Below, one piece after another: positions 45,320-57,547 of a DNA stretch of 64,000 bases. The translations under genes and the position numbers were made by a program. The stretch's first letter is position 1, and every line of letters starts with the position of its first letter. Below the pieces are notes generated by a model. It was not told the origin of the DNA. It searched no databases and saw only the letters and a program-made list of their open reading frames with translations. Source of the DNA: Salticus scenicus (Eukaryota > Arthropoda > Arachnida > Araneae > Salticidae); the NCBI GenBank assembly GCA_963930645.1, contig OZ005662.1:104082436-104146435 (forward strand), in the 5' to 3' direction.

Positions 45320-47680
45320 TGGTTATACCTAGTATATTATTTTATTGGTGATACCTTTAATTTTATTAGTGCTTTTTTTTTCTTTTTCTTTTTCTTTCAT
45401 TCTTTTTTTCTTTTTTTTTTTCTCTCTTTTTTCTGATGAGGTAGCAACCAGTTTTTTCTATGCATCCAATATTTAATTTGATTTTGTACATATTCATTTT
45501 TAAATACTATTTACAAGTATTTGATTCATACACCATGGCTATAAATTCAGGATTTCTAGTACAGCATATAAGAAATATTCAGTTGATCCATTACATTTTT
45601 TGGAATGAAGTAGATTATGTTTTTTTTTTTTTTTTTTAAGTGTTCAAATTTTAATACGCTTAATTTTGTTAAGTTATTTGATATAAATAAATGTAACTTT
45701 ACATGTGAAAATTATAAAATATTAAAACCAAAATTGTTATAAAAAGAGCATTGTAAAAAACTAAACACCATAAACTCAAAAAAAAAAAAAAAAATTCAGC
45801 AATTGTTTCTGGTCAAAATACCCCAAAGGCTCTTCATCAGGCGAAACAATGTGGGCATGAGTGCAGCAAAAATAATTTGCTGCATTCACGCTTTCTGTTA
45901 GACTCACGAAGGGATGTTTTATTATTTCAACCTGAAAGAACTGATAAATTTTTTTTTTCATTGGGGGGGGGGGGAGGGGGCAATGATTATGTTTATTTAC
46001 AAATGTTTCTATTTATTACTATCAGGATTTCTTCGCTTTCTTGTCCCTACACATTAATGAATAAAAAAAAAAAAAAAAAAGAAAGAAAGAAAGGAAAGAA
46101 AATCAATAGATAAATATATATATATTTTTTATATTACTTTAAAATTAATAACTAAAGCAAAGTTCACTGAAATCACATAAAACCAAATTTTGATTCTCCG
46201 CTGCTTTAGCAGCGTCTTCGTCTTTCGCGCAATGTTCGACCCGGGTCTCCACTGCCTTTGTTAGAGCCTTATCCGACAGGTTCAATTTGTGTGTTTATCG
46301 GTAGTCAGGCGATGCTACTATTATTCAAGAACTACAGTTTTACTATAACTCAGCATCTATTAAACATCTTAGTTTTGGCACCATGTATCAGAGAATTTAG
46401 TTACATAAAATAGTTTTTCTATCCCTCGCTCTATTATATTAAATTTATATTTAGAATAAATTTATTATATTATAAATTTATAATATGATTAATATAATTA
46501 AAATATATAATAATATTAATATAATTATTCTATATTTATGTATTCATTTCTCAAAAATTGTCAGCAATTTCACGCCGAAGATAGTATTAAGATATGCCAT
46601 TAGCACTATTTCAATCCCATGGGGCAATTATGTTTTTGAAAAGTTTAAATATCACTTCCAGTTTTTAATATTTCATTTTGGTTTGTTTATTTTAATAATA
46701 GTTAGTCATATTTCAAAATGTATGAAAGAGCAATACTTCGCCATTTATAACTACTTCACTCGTGCCTATTTTATTCACATAATGAATGGTCGTGGAATCA
46801 TTTCGACCAGAAACTTTTTTTATTATTATTATTAATTATTATTATTAATCTTTTTTACAACTTTGTAAATTAAATTTACAAAGTTCTTTATTTACTTTCT
46901 TCATTACATTTTTTGCTGCAATAAGTATATGTTTTAAAATCTGTCTCTCTCTTGTTTGTTTTAGATAAGTTATTTATTTATTTATTTATATTTTTTTTTT
47001 CAATTTATTAAAATAAATTATGATAATTTAGAGAAATATTTAGTAAAATGACAGGAAAATTAGTGCTGAAGAAGGAAAAAAGTAAGTTAATTTTATAGAT
47101 TATGAAACAACACACCAGTCGTTTCCACTCAAAATAATTAAGCTTGACCCATCATCAGGAAAAGATAAATTGACTACAAGTTCAGCATAATGTCATCAAC
47201 GAAATGTAGTAGCTTAAAAACAGTTTGTCTTCAAAACCTTGAGGTCGATAACCGAGTTAAAAACTACGTTTACCATAAAGCGAAGATTAGAGATAGACGT
47301 GTGTTTGAAATGCAAAAAATTCAAGTTTTTAAAAGTGTCGTTTTTTGTGTCATTTTGTTAATATCAAAATTCCTATGTTCATATATTTTTTAATACATAA
47401 AAAGTTGAATAAATGGATGTATAAGAATATTTTAGGCTACAAAATTTCTTTCCAATAGTGGGGTTTCGCGATTATCAAAAAAATTATTAGATAATAAAAT
47501 TTGAATAGTTCCGACAACAGTAAAATAAGTTCAGACAACCCGACCCACATTAAAATAATAATAATAATAATAGTAATCTGCATGAATTTTATCAGTTATT
47601 ACTACACATATTTTACCCCTGTTATATTTTATTATTATTATTGTTGTTGCTGTTGTTAAATAAAGTGGTCAGAAAACATA
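45320..47680. other. Gene-free interior of the 6.66-kb element
   Basis: AT-rich with CT and poly-T tracts (45370-45430), a G-run (45963-45980), poly-A/GAAA tract (46063-46100) and a GC-richer patch at 46195-46310. The 116-codon frame 46485-46835 is low-complexity AT-rich and unconvincing. Confidence 0.55.
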
Positions 47681-47689
47681 AAAATGATT

Positions 47690-48530
47690 TATGAATTTAC
47701 ACATCTAATAATTTTCCTGTCAAAGCAAACTGGTACATGCGTCATGAAGATATAACAAAAAGAGTTTACATAGCGAATTAACAAAAAAAAAAAAAAAAAA
47801 AATCGTTAGATCAGTTTTTTGAAACACTCATTTCCTAGATTTGCAATTGCTTCCACCTAATAAGGACTTTTGTCAATTTTCCTGTATTAAGCAAGTATTA
47901 CATGCTAAAGAGCGAGTAAAAAGGGGTTTATGTAGCAAATTTGAAGAAAGTTAAAGTCGTTTTTGAGATATCGGCTCACTGTCCCACTGATAATTTTCAC
48001 CAAAACTTAGTAAACTGATCTGTTCACCATAAACTAACAATTGCATACGAAATGATATCTAAAAAGGAATTAATATAGCGATTTTGAAGAAAATCCATAA
48101 AGCTGTTTTTAAGAGAAAGCACTTGTGAGACTTAAAAAATTTGTGTATTTTTATAGGTCGTTTATCAATTTCCCTGAACTAACAAGTACAAAAGGACATC
48201 CAAAACAAAGTTTATATAAATTTGAAGAAAATCGCCAGTTTTTGAGATTTCCAGTTTTCAACAAAAGTTGGAAAAATCATCTGTACACTATACCTCTCTT
48301 AATCAGAAGTTCGTCGTTCTTTATTAGTTTTGCAGATATGATAATCAGAAAATTTCCAGAAACATATACACATATATACAATACAGATACACAAACACAC
48401 AGACCAGTTGCCAAAAAAACACTTTTCTGACTCACGAGACCTTAAAATATGTAAATCAGGTGAAAACTCGATATCAAAATTTTTGACCGAATACAATGCT
48501 TTCATTATCTACGGTATTCGGATTATGGAA
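47690..48530 (+). repeat. Diverged tandem units, LINE/SINE-tail-like
   Basis: About five diverged units of roughly 160 bp share phrases such as TTTGAAGAAAATC, GTTTTTGAGATATCGGCTCA / GTTTTTGAGATTTCCAG, TTTTCAACAAAAGTTGG, AACAATTGCATACG. The 3' end reads GAAAACTCGATATCAAAATTTTTGACCG then AATACAATGCTTTCATTATCT. A shorter piece with the same ending (TCGAAAATTTTCCCGAATC, AATGCTTTCTTC) is at 50200-50395. Frames here are not genes. Confidence 0.5.
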
Positions 48531-48539
48531 ATGAATAAT

Positions 48540-49175
48540 AATATTAATAATTAGTTGACACAAATCCTAGCATAATTTCAGATAGAAATCAATATGTTAT
48601 TGAAGAATTTGTTTAATAGCGTACTTCAAATAGTTTGAATCTATAAGCTGTTAATAAATAAATATACTTATTTATAGGCCCGTAAAAAATATAAGGACTC
48701 CATGAATCTTTATACATTTCATGCGATAGTGACATATATTACACCTACAAACTTTTAGTTGTATACTTATAATAATTTTCATTTAAAAATAATTGATGAA
48801 TTGACTAATTTTTCTTCTTTTTTTTATTTTATTTTCTGAACACAGTTCCTCGTTATCTGAATAAATAAATCTCCTCTCTGCCCAGTAGCCCAACCAACGC
48901 TGACGCAGCAATTATCAGTTACATTTTGTTGTTGTTTTATGAAAGAAGTACAGATGGCTTTCTGTTCTGATTTAGTGTGTAGGATTTCTCACGCATGCAA
49001 AAATTCAAGAAAAACAATTTCACTTGTTAACAACTAACCAGGAAACTTTTTTTGTATAAGTTGAGGAATCGCTCGCCCTTCAAATTTTCAGTGGTGATAT
49101 TTTTCAAAAGAAACTCATCAATAACTTTCAAGTAAATGACTGAATTAAATTTGTGGTAAATTAAAACAAAGTTAT

Positions 49176-49218
<43 letters not shown>

Positions 49219-49265
49219 AAGAAGAAGAAGAAAAAGTCATTTTTTCAGAAGTTGGCACAAAATTC

Positions 49266-49311
<46 letters not shown>

Positions 49312-49545
49312 GACAAACACTGTTCTAAAATGAAAATCGTTTCCATGCATTCAGGAAAATGATTTTGACAAATTATTTGCACTACGCAAATTTACATAAT
49401 AAAAAATATAAAAGCATGTTTTGTGGTGCCACAACATACTAGTTTTTGTTAAAAATAATAAAATCAATAAATTTGCTTTAAAATATCACAGATGTATAAT
49501 ATAACGTTCGTTTAAAGATATTAACGAATTTTTTTTCAAAAATAC
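48540..49545. other. Gene-free stretch inside the 6.66-kb element
   Basis: Contains CCCAGTAGCCCAACCAACG at 48885 (similar to the ends at 32631 and 53697), a 36-bp poly-A (49182-49217) and an (ATT)n tract (49268-49311). Confidence 0.55.
49268..49311. repeat. (ATT)n microsatellite
   Basis: About 15 uninterrupted TTA units. Confidence 0.95.
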
Positions 49546-49554
49546 TCATATTGG

Positions 49555-50138
49555 GATCCGGACATAATATCGCGGGACAAAATCTCGCCGGACAAAATCT
49601 CGCGTCAAAAAAATAGTAGGATCTATTTGAAAATTTGATTTTGTGTCACGCGTGAAGCGTGATCTCTGGAGGGGGCCACAGGGCCTTATAAATATTAATT
49701 AATTAATTAAAATAAATAAATAATTAAATAAATAAATCATAGAGTTGAATTTCATTATTTTATCTATGTTTATTTTTAAGTTATTCTATCTTTTGCTTTT
49801 CACTATTCAAAATACATTTTAAAAATCGTGTACATCATTGCTGACATTAAAGCTGAACACTGTTCACAAACTTGAATTAAAAGTTTTAAAATTAATAAGC
49901 ACGATTGAATTCATTATGACTAATTCTGACAAAAAATAAATAAATATAGTTTTTAAACTTCTTTAAGTAAAATTTATAAAAAAAATTTATTGTAGGTTTG
50001 TCAGAATGTCAGTGCTCTGACTAAGGTATGTGTTGTCATGAAATTTTATACATCATTACTAATAATTACCAACTCTTTTTACTTTGTATTCATTTACGTC
50101 TACGATATTTTGTCCCGAGAGATTTTGTCCCCAAGCCC
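49555..50138. mobile_element. 584-bp MITE with 7-9-bp TSD, GGGACAAAATCTCGC repeats
   Basis: Direct flanks TCATATTGG (49546-49554 and 50139-50147) give a 7-9-bp duplication, depending on where the ambiguous G bases belong. Inverted ends share repeated GGACAAAATCTCGC units (left) and GAGATTTTGTCCC (right). Duplication length and repeat-rich ends fit a MULE-like element; no protein is present. It is nested in the 6.66-kb element. Confidence 0.75.
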
Positions 50139-51187
50139 TCATATTGGAAATTTACTCTATCTGATATACTTCTCCCTCAGGGGTGGAGGAAGCAATGTTT
50201 GTACATTAAAGGGAAAAAAAAGCGGAAGAAGTAAACTTTTTAGGCTACTATCACTTTCATAAATTTTTGAGCGCACACAAAGAGACAGACAGACAATTTT
50301 TCAAATTATGTTCATGAGAACAACCCAAAACGTGCAAAATCTATCGAAAACCGGATGTCGAAAATTTTCCCGAATCTAATGCTTTCTTCTTAACTACACT
50401 GAAGGAAGAAAAAATAAATAAAACATAAACTATAAATAGTTATAATTGTTCTAATAACTTTCTCCCGTCCATATAATATAAATATATAAAATAAAATCCA
50501 TAATTTTTATTTTATTAAATCAATTAAAATAATAATAACAATGATAAAATACTAGAAGGTTAGCGACTATCATAATTTACTAAAACGGATCAACTGGATA
50601 ATTGTTATATATTTCTAGAAATCCTTTTGTTATAACAATGGCTTTAGAGTGAAACATTTTTAAAAAATAGTATTTAAAAAATAATACAAAAACAAATTAA
50701 TAATGGAATTACTTACTCATATATTCTTTTTACAAGATTTTCAACCTCGAAGACGCACCCGCAGACTACATTAACGAACAACAACTTCGTATGAAATGGC
50801 GGAAAGCGAGGGAATTTCAAATGAACAGAAAAAGAATCACAGCGCCCTCTATATACACAAATTGGTTATGGCATAATAATTTGTGGCCACAACATGAAAA
50901 ACATGAGGTTGGCCGTGTGGTGATAGCCTGCATAAGGCCATCTGTGTTTGTGCCACCTCTGGGCCACCGACCATTTTGCTTTAGGCTTCCATCACTGCTG
51001 GCAGCCAGAAAAGGCCCGCTGCTGGAGTTATATGGGGCAACCGGCAACTGATGGCAAGTGTAGGATGCCAGCAGTAGGCCATAACGAGCCCGCCAGTATA
51101 AGTTTTGCTGGGATCGTTGATTTAAGAAGTAGAAAATTTTCTTACATTGATAGTGATTATGACTACTGCGCCCGTGTTCCATCCCTG

Positions 51188-52370
51188 CAATTTAATATTT
51201 ACCTTTTCAGCCCAATGATTCCCTATAATTCTTGTAATACCATAAATAGAACAACTTATTTCTTAATTAAACTTTTAACGTTAAGTGTTGAATTTATTTT
51301 GGAAATTATCAAACTAATTTTGGAAATGACTATCAAACATATAGACGGAAGTGCCAAATTTTAATTTATTCCAGAGCATTTTTGGCTCAATTTTTATTTC
51401 ACATCACGTTTATTTTCACATCACGAGTCATTTTTCTTATCTTATCATATTCACTATATGTACTCGCGTAAAAGTCGGCCCCCTAATTCGAGAGAAAAAT
51501 TTGTCTTACACCAGTATTTTTAAATTTTTTTTTCGCATTAAGCGTGACAAAATAAAGAAAGAAAATTTGTCTAAAATACTGGTATTACCCAAGTTTTTTC
51601 TTCGAATTTATGGGTCGAATTATATGCAAATAAATTGGAGAAAAATATTCTATAAATAAATTGGTGCGAAATAAAGGCGAGACCACTTCGGAATAAATTT
51701 AAATGTTGGCAACTATGCTTAGCTGATCATAAATAAAGGAGTCGCAGTCTTCACACTTTTTTAAGGGCACTATCGGAGATGAAAATTTTAAGAAAATATT
51801 CCTACCAGTATTTTTATCGAGCAATTTTTAACGTATTTTAATAGTGATGTGTCGTGATTAGATAGGATAGACATTTTTCTATAAAAAATAGTGGTGCTAA
51901 AAAAGGCAGAAATTTCTTATATTCGGATGACCCCCATTAGGTGGAGTGTGCGACACCTGCAAATATGTAGCATGAAAAATAAGCCTTTTAATGTAATAGA
52001 AACCTTCTGATTTTAGACAGCTATAAGTTAATCTTATTAAATTCATGTAATATTTAAATTGTTGAATAAAATACTAAGAAAACACAAAGAAGTTGTTTCA
52101 AGATAAAATAATTGCTCAGCCCTTCATTAGGAGATAAAACTGTATATGAGTACATCTTTAAGCCAGCAAGGCACAAAAGCGTCTACTCAGAAATTTTAAG
52201 AGATTTATGCATTTAGCTTTCTCGAAACAACAGTTAAAAAATTTTGAAGCATTATTTCATTTGGATCATTCATTCACTTATTTTAACCAAACATGAGAGT
52301 AAATAATATGAGCTTGGAAATTTTTCTCTCTGATTTTACTACCCAAAACATCTTCGCACTTTAGGAAAAG
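51188..52370 (+). repeat. Block A copy 2, second part
   Basis: Matches 152-1496 without the 139-bp MITE at 376; the empty MITE target TCACGTTTATTTT is at about 51406. Short frames (51351-51659) are not conserved with copy 1. Confidence 0.85.
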
Positions 52371-52435
52371 ATATAACTGCAAAGTTTTTTAATTTATTTC
52401 GGAATGTTGTTAGCCCCACCCTTTTTCACACCATA

Positions 52436-53338
52436 CGAGATGTGGCTATTAAATAACGAGTCTATTGCTGCTACAGATGAACTACATATGCGCCAAATAA
52501 GAACGACCAACAGCTGTGCAGCGTAAAGCCTTCTCCTTCGATTACAGCGCCTCCCGTGTTTGTAGAGTAATCAGTCTGGCCGTAACCTTCATTTGTGTAA
52601 GAGGTGTTTGTTTCGTTTTGTCGTCACGAATTGTCGTGAAATTTCACGTGAAACTTTTTAAAACCGCCAGTGAAACTTATCTTTCATTAAAACAAGTTTA
52701 TGGCGATGAATGTTTACAACGTGCGCGAGTTTATGAGTGGTTCAAGCGTTTCCGAGATGGCTGAGAAGACTTTGGAGATGATGACCGAAAATCAAAGCGA
52801 TGATGATCCTTTTTCTCGACATTCATGGTATTGTGTACCTTCACTGGGTTCCTGAATGTCAAACTATTAATCAACATTACTCTCTTGAGGTGCTTGCTCA
52901 ACTCCGTGAAGGGGTAAGGAAAAAACGGCCCGAATTGTGGAAGAACAAGTCATGGGTTCTCCTTCAAGACAACGCGCCGGCTCACACGTCATTGTCTGTC
53001 AAGACGTTTCTAGCCAAATACAACATCCTAGTTTTAGACCATCTGCCTTATTCGCCTGAAGTAGCCCCATGTGACTTTTATCCGTTCCCCAAAGTTAAAT
53101 CTGAATTAAAAGGAACACGATTTGAGTCAGTTAAAACTGTGAAAGAAAAAGCTGCACGCCTCATGCAGAAGATTACAGGACAAGACTTCCAGCACTGTTT
53201 CGAACAATGGAAAATTCGCATGGAGCGTTGTAGGGATAGAGGAGGGGTGTATATTGAAGGTGATAATAATTAAATATGTATAAATTTAAAATAAAATGTT
53301 TTACAGCAATAGTCTCGTTATTTAATAGCCACACCCCG
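52436..53338 (+). mobile_element. Internally deleted mariner, 903 bp
   Basis: Inverted ends CGAGATGTGGCTATTAAATA and (complement) CGGGGTGTGGCTATTAAATA extend through ACGAG and TATTGCTG and are flanked by TA on both sides. The empty site is block A copy 1 near 1559. Full-length mariners are about 1.3 kb, so roughly 0.4 kb is missing from the coding region. Confidence 0.9.
52516..53273 (+). pseudogene. Mariner transposase, internal deletion
   Basis: The first part (to 52764) encodes the N-terminal DNA-binding region, including KTASETYLSLKQVYGDECL and RVYEWFKRFRDG, then a TGA. The second part (52800-53273) encodes the catalytic C-terminal half: HGIVYLHWVPECQTINQHYS, LLQDNAPAHTS with the second catalytic Asp, and YSPEVAPCDFYPF with the third; 34 residues separate them, as in DD34D mariners. 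The segment between them that holds the first catalytic Asp is deleted. YSPEVAPCD replaces the usual YSPDLAPCD. It cannot make transposase, but both ends remain. Confidence 0.9.
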
Positions 53339-53526
53339 TATTTGTAGAAAAATTTTCTTAACTACATAACTAGGATTAAATACGAAGAAAATTACTCTGA
53401 AAAGATTACGGTGTGAAAAAAGGGCGGGGCTGACAACATTCCAGAATAAATTAAAAAACTCGGCAGCTATGACAAGAATACATGTAAATGTATAGTTGCC
53501 AACTTACCCCTTTTGGTTACCGGGAA

Positions 53527-53549
53527 TATATATATATATATATATATAT
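53527..53549. repeat. (TA)n microsatellite
   Basis: Short run of TA following the end of block A copy 2. Confidence 0.85.
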
Positions 53550-53695
53550 TGAAAACCTTTTCAAACATTGAATAAACGAAAACAATAAACTTTGAAAAAG
53601 ATAAAACAGAAAAATTCAAAAAGAGATTGCGACAATCAACCATCCAGAAATTGAAAATATATATATTTACTTTGCTTTATCAGTGAAAACTCCCC

Positions 53696-54130
53696 AGTAG
53701 CACAACAATATTGGCCAACGTTGGCCCATCATTGGCCAATGATGGCGGACACTGGCTAATGTCGTTCATTTTGTGCCGCTCTTTACCGACTTTGGTCATT
53801 GTTGGCCAATATTAGTAATACAATATTGAAAGTTCATAAAAGTTTGATATTTAAACTTTTAGTTCATATTTTGCTTTTTATTAAATTTATAGAGTATAGA
53901 AAACATATTAATAATGTTTTAAATTCTGTAAATGTATGGAAAACTTTTTATGTATATTGCGAATTTCAACAGCATTGGCCAACACTGGCCAATGTCGATA
54001 AAAAACGAACCGAAATATGGCAGTTGCATTGCAGCCAATCAGAGAAAGCCGCTGATCTTGGTAAAATATTTGTAAACAAGATGGACGCATCGACATCGAG
54101 GTTAATATGTTTTTTTTTCTCCCAGTAACA
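53696..54130. mobile_element. Possible TIR element with TTGGCCAA subterminal repeats
   Basis: Starts CCCCAGTAGCACAAC, close to the CCCAGGTAGCACA ends of 32631-34402. It is followed by dense TTGGCCAA/CCAACGTTGG palindromic motifs (53718-53820) and again at 53965-54000 (TTGGCCAACACTGGCCAATG). A matching right end is not evident, so the boundary is uncertain. The plus and minus frames over it (53799-54128, 53908-54096) are by-products. Confidence 0.4.
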
Positions 54131-55510
54131 GCTTTTCTTTGGAAAAAGGTAAGTGATGTTTATTTAAAACATTTTATTTTCCTATTGTAGCATTGAGTTA
54201 TTATAGTTTATTTAAATGATATCATTATTTGAAATATAGCATCCTTTTGCAATCTAGGCTTAGTAGAATAAGCAATATATTTTTTTCCTCTTATAATCAA
54301 GTTTAAAAAAAGAATTTTGCATTATTTTGTTTTTTTCAAATATGAATACTCTTCTAAATAACAATATTTTGACTTTTACGAAAGGATGTGCTGTATTTAT
54401 TTTATTTGTTATTTACGGAAGTATTAATGAGGTTGTTTCCGTATTTTGTTATCAATAGTTAAAACTTTATTAATTAGAATATAAAATATAGATTAAGCAT
54501 TTTAAAGAATATGTGTTTAAAAAAGGTAAAATATATACATATATTATTTTACACTACCACGGTATTTATAAATTACGCTTCTTAATTTTAATCATTAATT
54601 CCAGGAATTTTTATTATTAAGAGGAATATACTTGCTTTTCATAAGTACTATAATGCTAATTAATTCTTAAATCTACTCTATTATATATTTGTTTGTGAGT
54701 TATGTTTTGTTGTATGAGTATCATTAACTCAACAGTTTATTTTTTGTTGGGGAAAAAGCACACATATTTAAATAGAAACCTCTGTTTCCCGTAACATTTA
54801 AACAGATTTCCTTGTACTATATATATATATATATATATATAGATTTAAAAAAAAAAAAAAAAAAGTGAAGCGTGTGTTTTATTAAATTAGACTAGTAATG
54901 CATCATATTAATCAATGAAATCAAAATTTGAAATTCCATATCCCTCCAATTATATAGCATGTTCTTTATGATCTTGTGGATTTTTAAAAATTTGCTGTTC
55001 GTAGATTTTTTTTTTTCTTTTCTGAATATTTGTCTGAGATAACCTTTCTCCAGCAAGCCGTTTGCTGAATTCTGGGTTCAAGTGTAGACTGACTATTTAC
55101 TATTTAAGTTTCAATTAAGCATGTAATCGGCATCCTGAGAGTATATTCAATTTTATGCTTAATGGATAATTTAGTTGTTTATCTAATCTCAAAAAATTAG
55201 TTTTTTTTTTCATTTAATCTTTTTTTTCAAAATCTTTTATCGGAGTATGTAACTATAAATAAATTATTTTGCATTAATTTATAAATTGTTTTTTGACTTT
55301 AAAAATACTGTTGAATGGTAGCCGTTAAATAAACTGACAAAAAGCAAATTTATAGCAAAATTGAAAAATGAAAATATTTTTTACTTTTCGTACAGCTGCT
55401 CAAAAGTGCATAAAAAAATATGTAGATAATATGTAGAATTTCTGACGCAAGTATTGACAAAATTTCAAAGTAACTGGAAAGAAATGTTACTGGATTTAAA
55501 CGTTTTAATA
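54131..55510. other. Gene-free AT-rich stretch
   Basis: Only (TA)n at about 54818-54842 with an adjacent poly-A stand out. Confidence 0.6.
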
Positions 55511-55513
55511 ATT

Positions 55514-55682
55514 CAGTCGCACCTTATTAACATGAACACTGTTAACGTGAATTACTTTTAACATGAACTGTATCCACAATCCCCATCAAAATGAAGATTA
55601 GTTATTAATGGCATGAAGTACTGATAACATGAACAGATTTTTTTTTATCCTCCCTGAGATTCCCATTAACGAGATTCGACTG
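55514..55682. mobile_element. pogo/Tigger-like MITE relic
   Basis: The left end CAGTCGCACCTTATTAACATGAAC and the right end CATTAACGAGATTCGACTG are inverted with mismatches. AACATGAAC-type motifs repeat inside (55537, 55559, 55626). The right flank is TA; the left TA is lost. The CAGTCG...TTAAC pattern is typical of pogo/Tigger termini. It is non-coding. Confidence 0.6.
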
Positions 55683-55689
55683 TATTTAA

Positions 55690-57285
55690 AATCCTTATCC
55701 TAGCATCCAAATTATAATATTTGAAACCATTTTTAATTTTTTAAGTTATATACTTAAGCACATTAAATAAAAGTAAATGGGTAACATTTTTGCTCGTTTT
55801 ATTTTAATAATCTGTTCATTATAGTGTAAAAACAGTAATTCTGCATTTGTGGGCAAAATTCTGTTAGGCCTGGTATTAACTGAAACCTATAAACCTTTAT
55901 AAACTAAACCTCAGCAAAGATGACGAAAATTAAAAAATAACAATTTTATGTTTGTCTTTGAAAAATGTATATGAAGTGCCTCAACATATCCAAAAAGCAT
56001 CCTATCACTATTTAAAGAGTTATCTAACAATTAATATTTGGCCTGACAAATAAATCTTAAAAAATGTTTAATCTGAGGTAGGGGAAAGGAGCTAAAAGAA
56101 GAAAAGTAAAATTTCTGTCAAGGACAAATTTTAGTTTAGTACGGAAGACTATTAATTTCAGTCTGTGAATTTTTTATTTTTTATCTCAAATTTTTTACTG
56201 TAAAACTGAGCCACATACTTTTTAAAATGATTGAAATGAATTAAAATGAAGTGTTTCCACCTAAATTTCATACTTAGTTAATTTTAAAAAATCTAATTGT
56301 GTCAAAAACCGGTTGCATATTTACTACCTTTACTCGAGTTCAAACGGGGATGCAGTTTGACGTTGTGGATTGGTTGCTACCTTTTATGACGCAATGATTC
56401 CCCACTGCTTATAGTACTTAGCTTAAATCAGTAATAATCTACAATATTCCTCTCGTTTTATGCGAATAAATTAATATGAATATTTGAAAGAGTTTTCTAA
56501 CTATATTTGAAAAACTATGTTTTCTTCTGAGTAATTTAAATTTTACCAAATTAATTTTGTGCAGATAAAATTATTTATTTTTGCATTTATTTTTAACAAC
56601 AAAAAATATTTTTTACTTTTATTCTTTTATAATCATCAAAATAAGAAATTTAAAAATATTCAATATATATATACATGAAACCTGATTTCAAAAGTAAATA
56701 AGTACATATAATACTAAATACCTTGTTAGTATTCTAAATACTTTATAAATAAAAAAAAAAAAAAGATTTTTTTTTTCGAACCTTAGGGAAAATAAAATTA
56801 CAAACATCGAAATAAAAAATTTAAAAATGTTAAATGAATAAAAAAATAACATAACAACACTTTGTGGAAATCTGATTTGAAAAATACATAATTATACGTA
56901 GTACTAAATGCCTTATTAATTTATTGTACTTTTAGAAAAATAAATAAACAATTTAATACCATTTAAGGAATATGGCTTATCCATTAAAGTCACAGTAATG
57001 TATTTTAAACTCTTGTATGCTTGAAAATATATGTCTTTTTCTTTATTTTCTTTTCTTTTCCTTTCTTTTTTCTCTCTCTCTCTCTCTCTTGCATTATTTG
57101 TCCATTTTATGGTAAAAATAGTTTTTTATACTTCACGGTACAACTTTTTCTTAACCATATAGTAGAAGAAAAAGTATATTATATATTACTAAGAAATATT
57201 GAAATACAATATAGATGACAAATTTTACTTCAAAAATTTCATGAAAAATGTTTTCAATTGTTATTCGCATCATTTATCTCTGAGA
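55690..57285. other. Gene-free AT-rich stretch
   Basis: Homopolymer and CT tracts only (for example 57040-57090). Short frames such as 57021-57218 follow the CT tract and are not convincing. Confidence 0.6.
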
Positions 57286-57295
57286 TGAAGATTAA

Positions 57296-57543
57296 CCCTT
57301 TCACTACTGACGTCCATGATCAAAGACATGCTTTTTAGATTTTTTTTTTCTTTAATGTATATATAAGATGTTTTAAAACTAATTTCAAAAGTTTGTCTGC
57401 ATTTTTAGCTATTTTCTTACCAAAAGCACTGATATTTTAAAGTATCACTAATAGATGGCAGCACTACACCGTTTAATTTCATTTTTAAATTTGTTTATTG
57501 CTATAATTTTTATTTTATTTTTAAAATATTGGTACCTAAAGGG
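57296..57543. mobile_element. 248-bp TTAA MITE, CCCTTT ends
   Basis: Flanked by perfect TTAA at 57292-57295 and 57544-57547. The left end CCCTTTCACTACTGACG and the right end GGTACCTAAAGGG are inverted over the terminal bases only. This is piggyBac-like by target and CCCTTT start. Confidence 0.75.
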
Positions 57544-57547
57544 TTAA

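Larger units (their letters stand above)
44453..51112. mobile_element. 6.66-kb element, CCCAGCAAAAC ends, AT target duplication
   Basis: Perfect 11-bp inverted ends CCCAGCAAAAC / GTTTTGCTGGG. The interrupted MITE is known from copy 1, so the exact target can be read: TATAATATCGTTG became TATAATAT-element-ATCGTTG, a 2-bp AT duplication. Both ends carry subterminal arrays rich in GGCC and self-complementary CTGGCAGCCAGCAGT-like motifs (44490-44860, 45303-45320, 50880-51100). The middle has nested insertions (44872-45299, 49555-50138) and no transposase, so it is non-autonomous. Two-bp AT duplications are reported for ISL2EU-type elements; this is only a hint. Confidence 0.85.
44386..51187. mobile_element. 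139-bp hAT-like MITE, copy 3, split
   Basis: The two halves 44386-44452 and 51113-51187 rejoin to the length and ends of the family (CAGGGATGGAACAC / GTGTTCCATCCCTG). The flanks are CAATTT (44380-44385 and 51188-51193), a perfect 6-bp duplication. The 6.66-kb element interrupts it at AATAT/CGTTG. Confidence 0.9.
52371..53471. mobile_element. hAT-like MITE split by mariner
   Basis: Orthologue of 1497-1694: left arm about 52371-52435, right arm 53339-53471, with GCCCCACC and GGCGGGGC and the ending GCAGCTATG followed by ACAAGA. The mariner at 52436-53338 interrupts it. Confidence 0.8.

Noticed and set aside
46485..46835. 116-codon frame
   Set aside because: AT-rich, low-complexity and inside a non-coding transposon interior.
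50791..51364. Open frames on both strands at the right end of the 6.66-kb element
   Set aside because: They cross the subterminal repeat array and the element boundary and have no conserved domain.
53799..54128. 109-codon frame ending in a poly-Phe tract
   Set aside because: It overlaps TTGGCCAA repeats and AT-rich DNA with no known domain.
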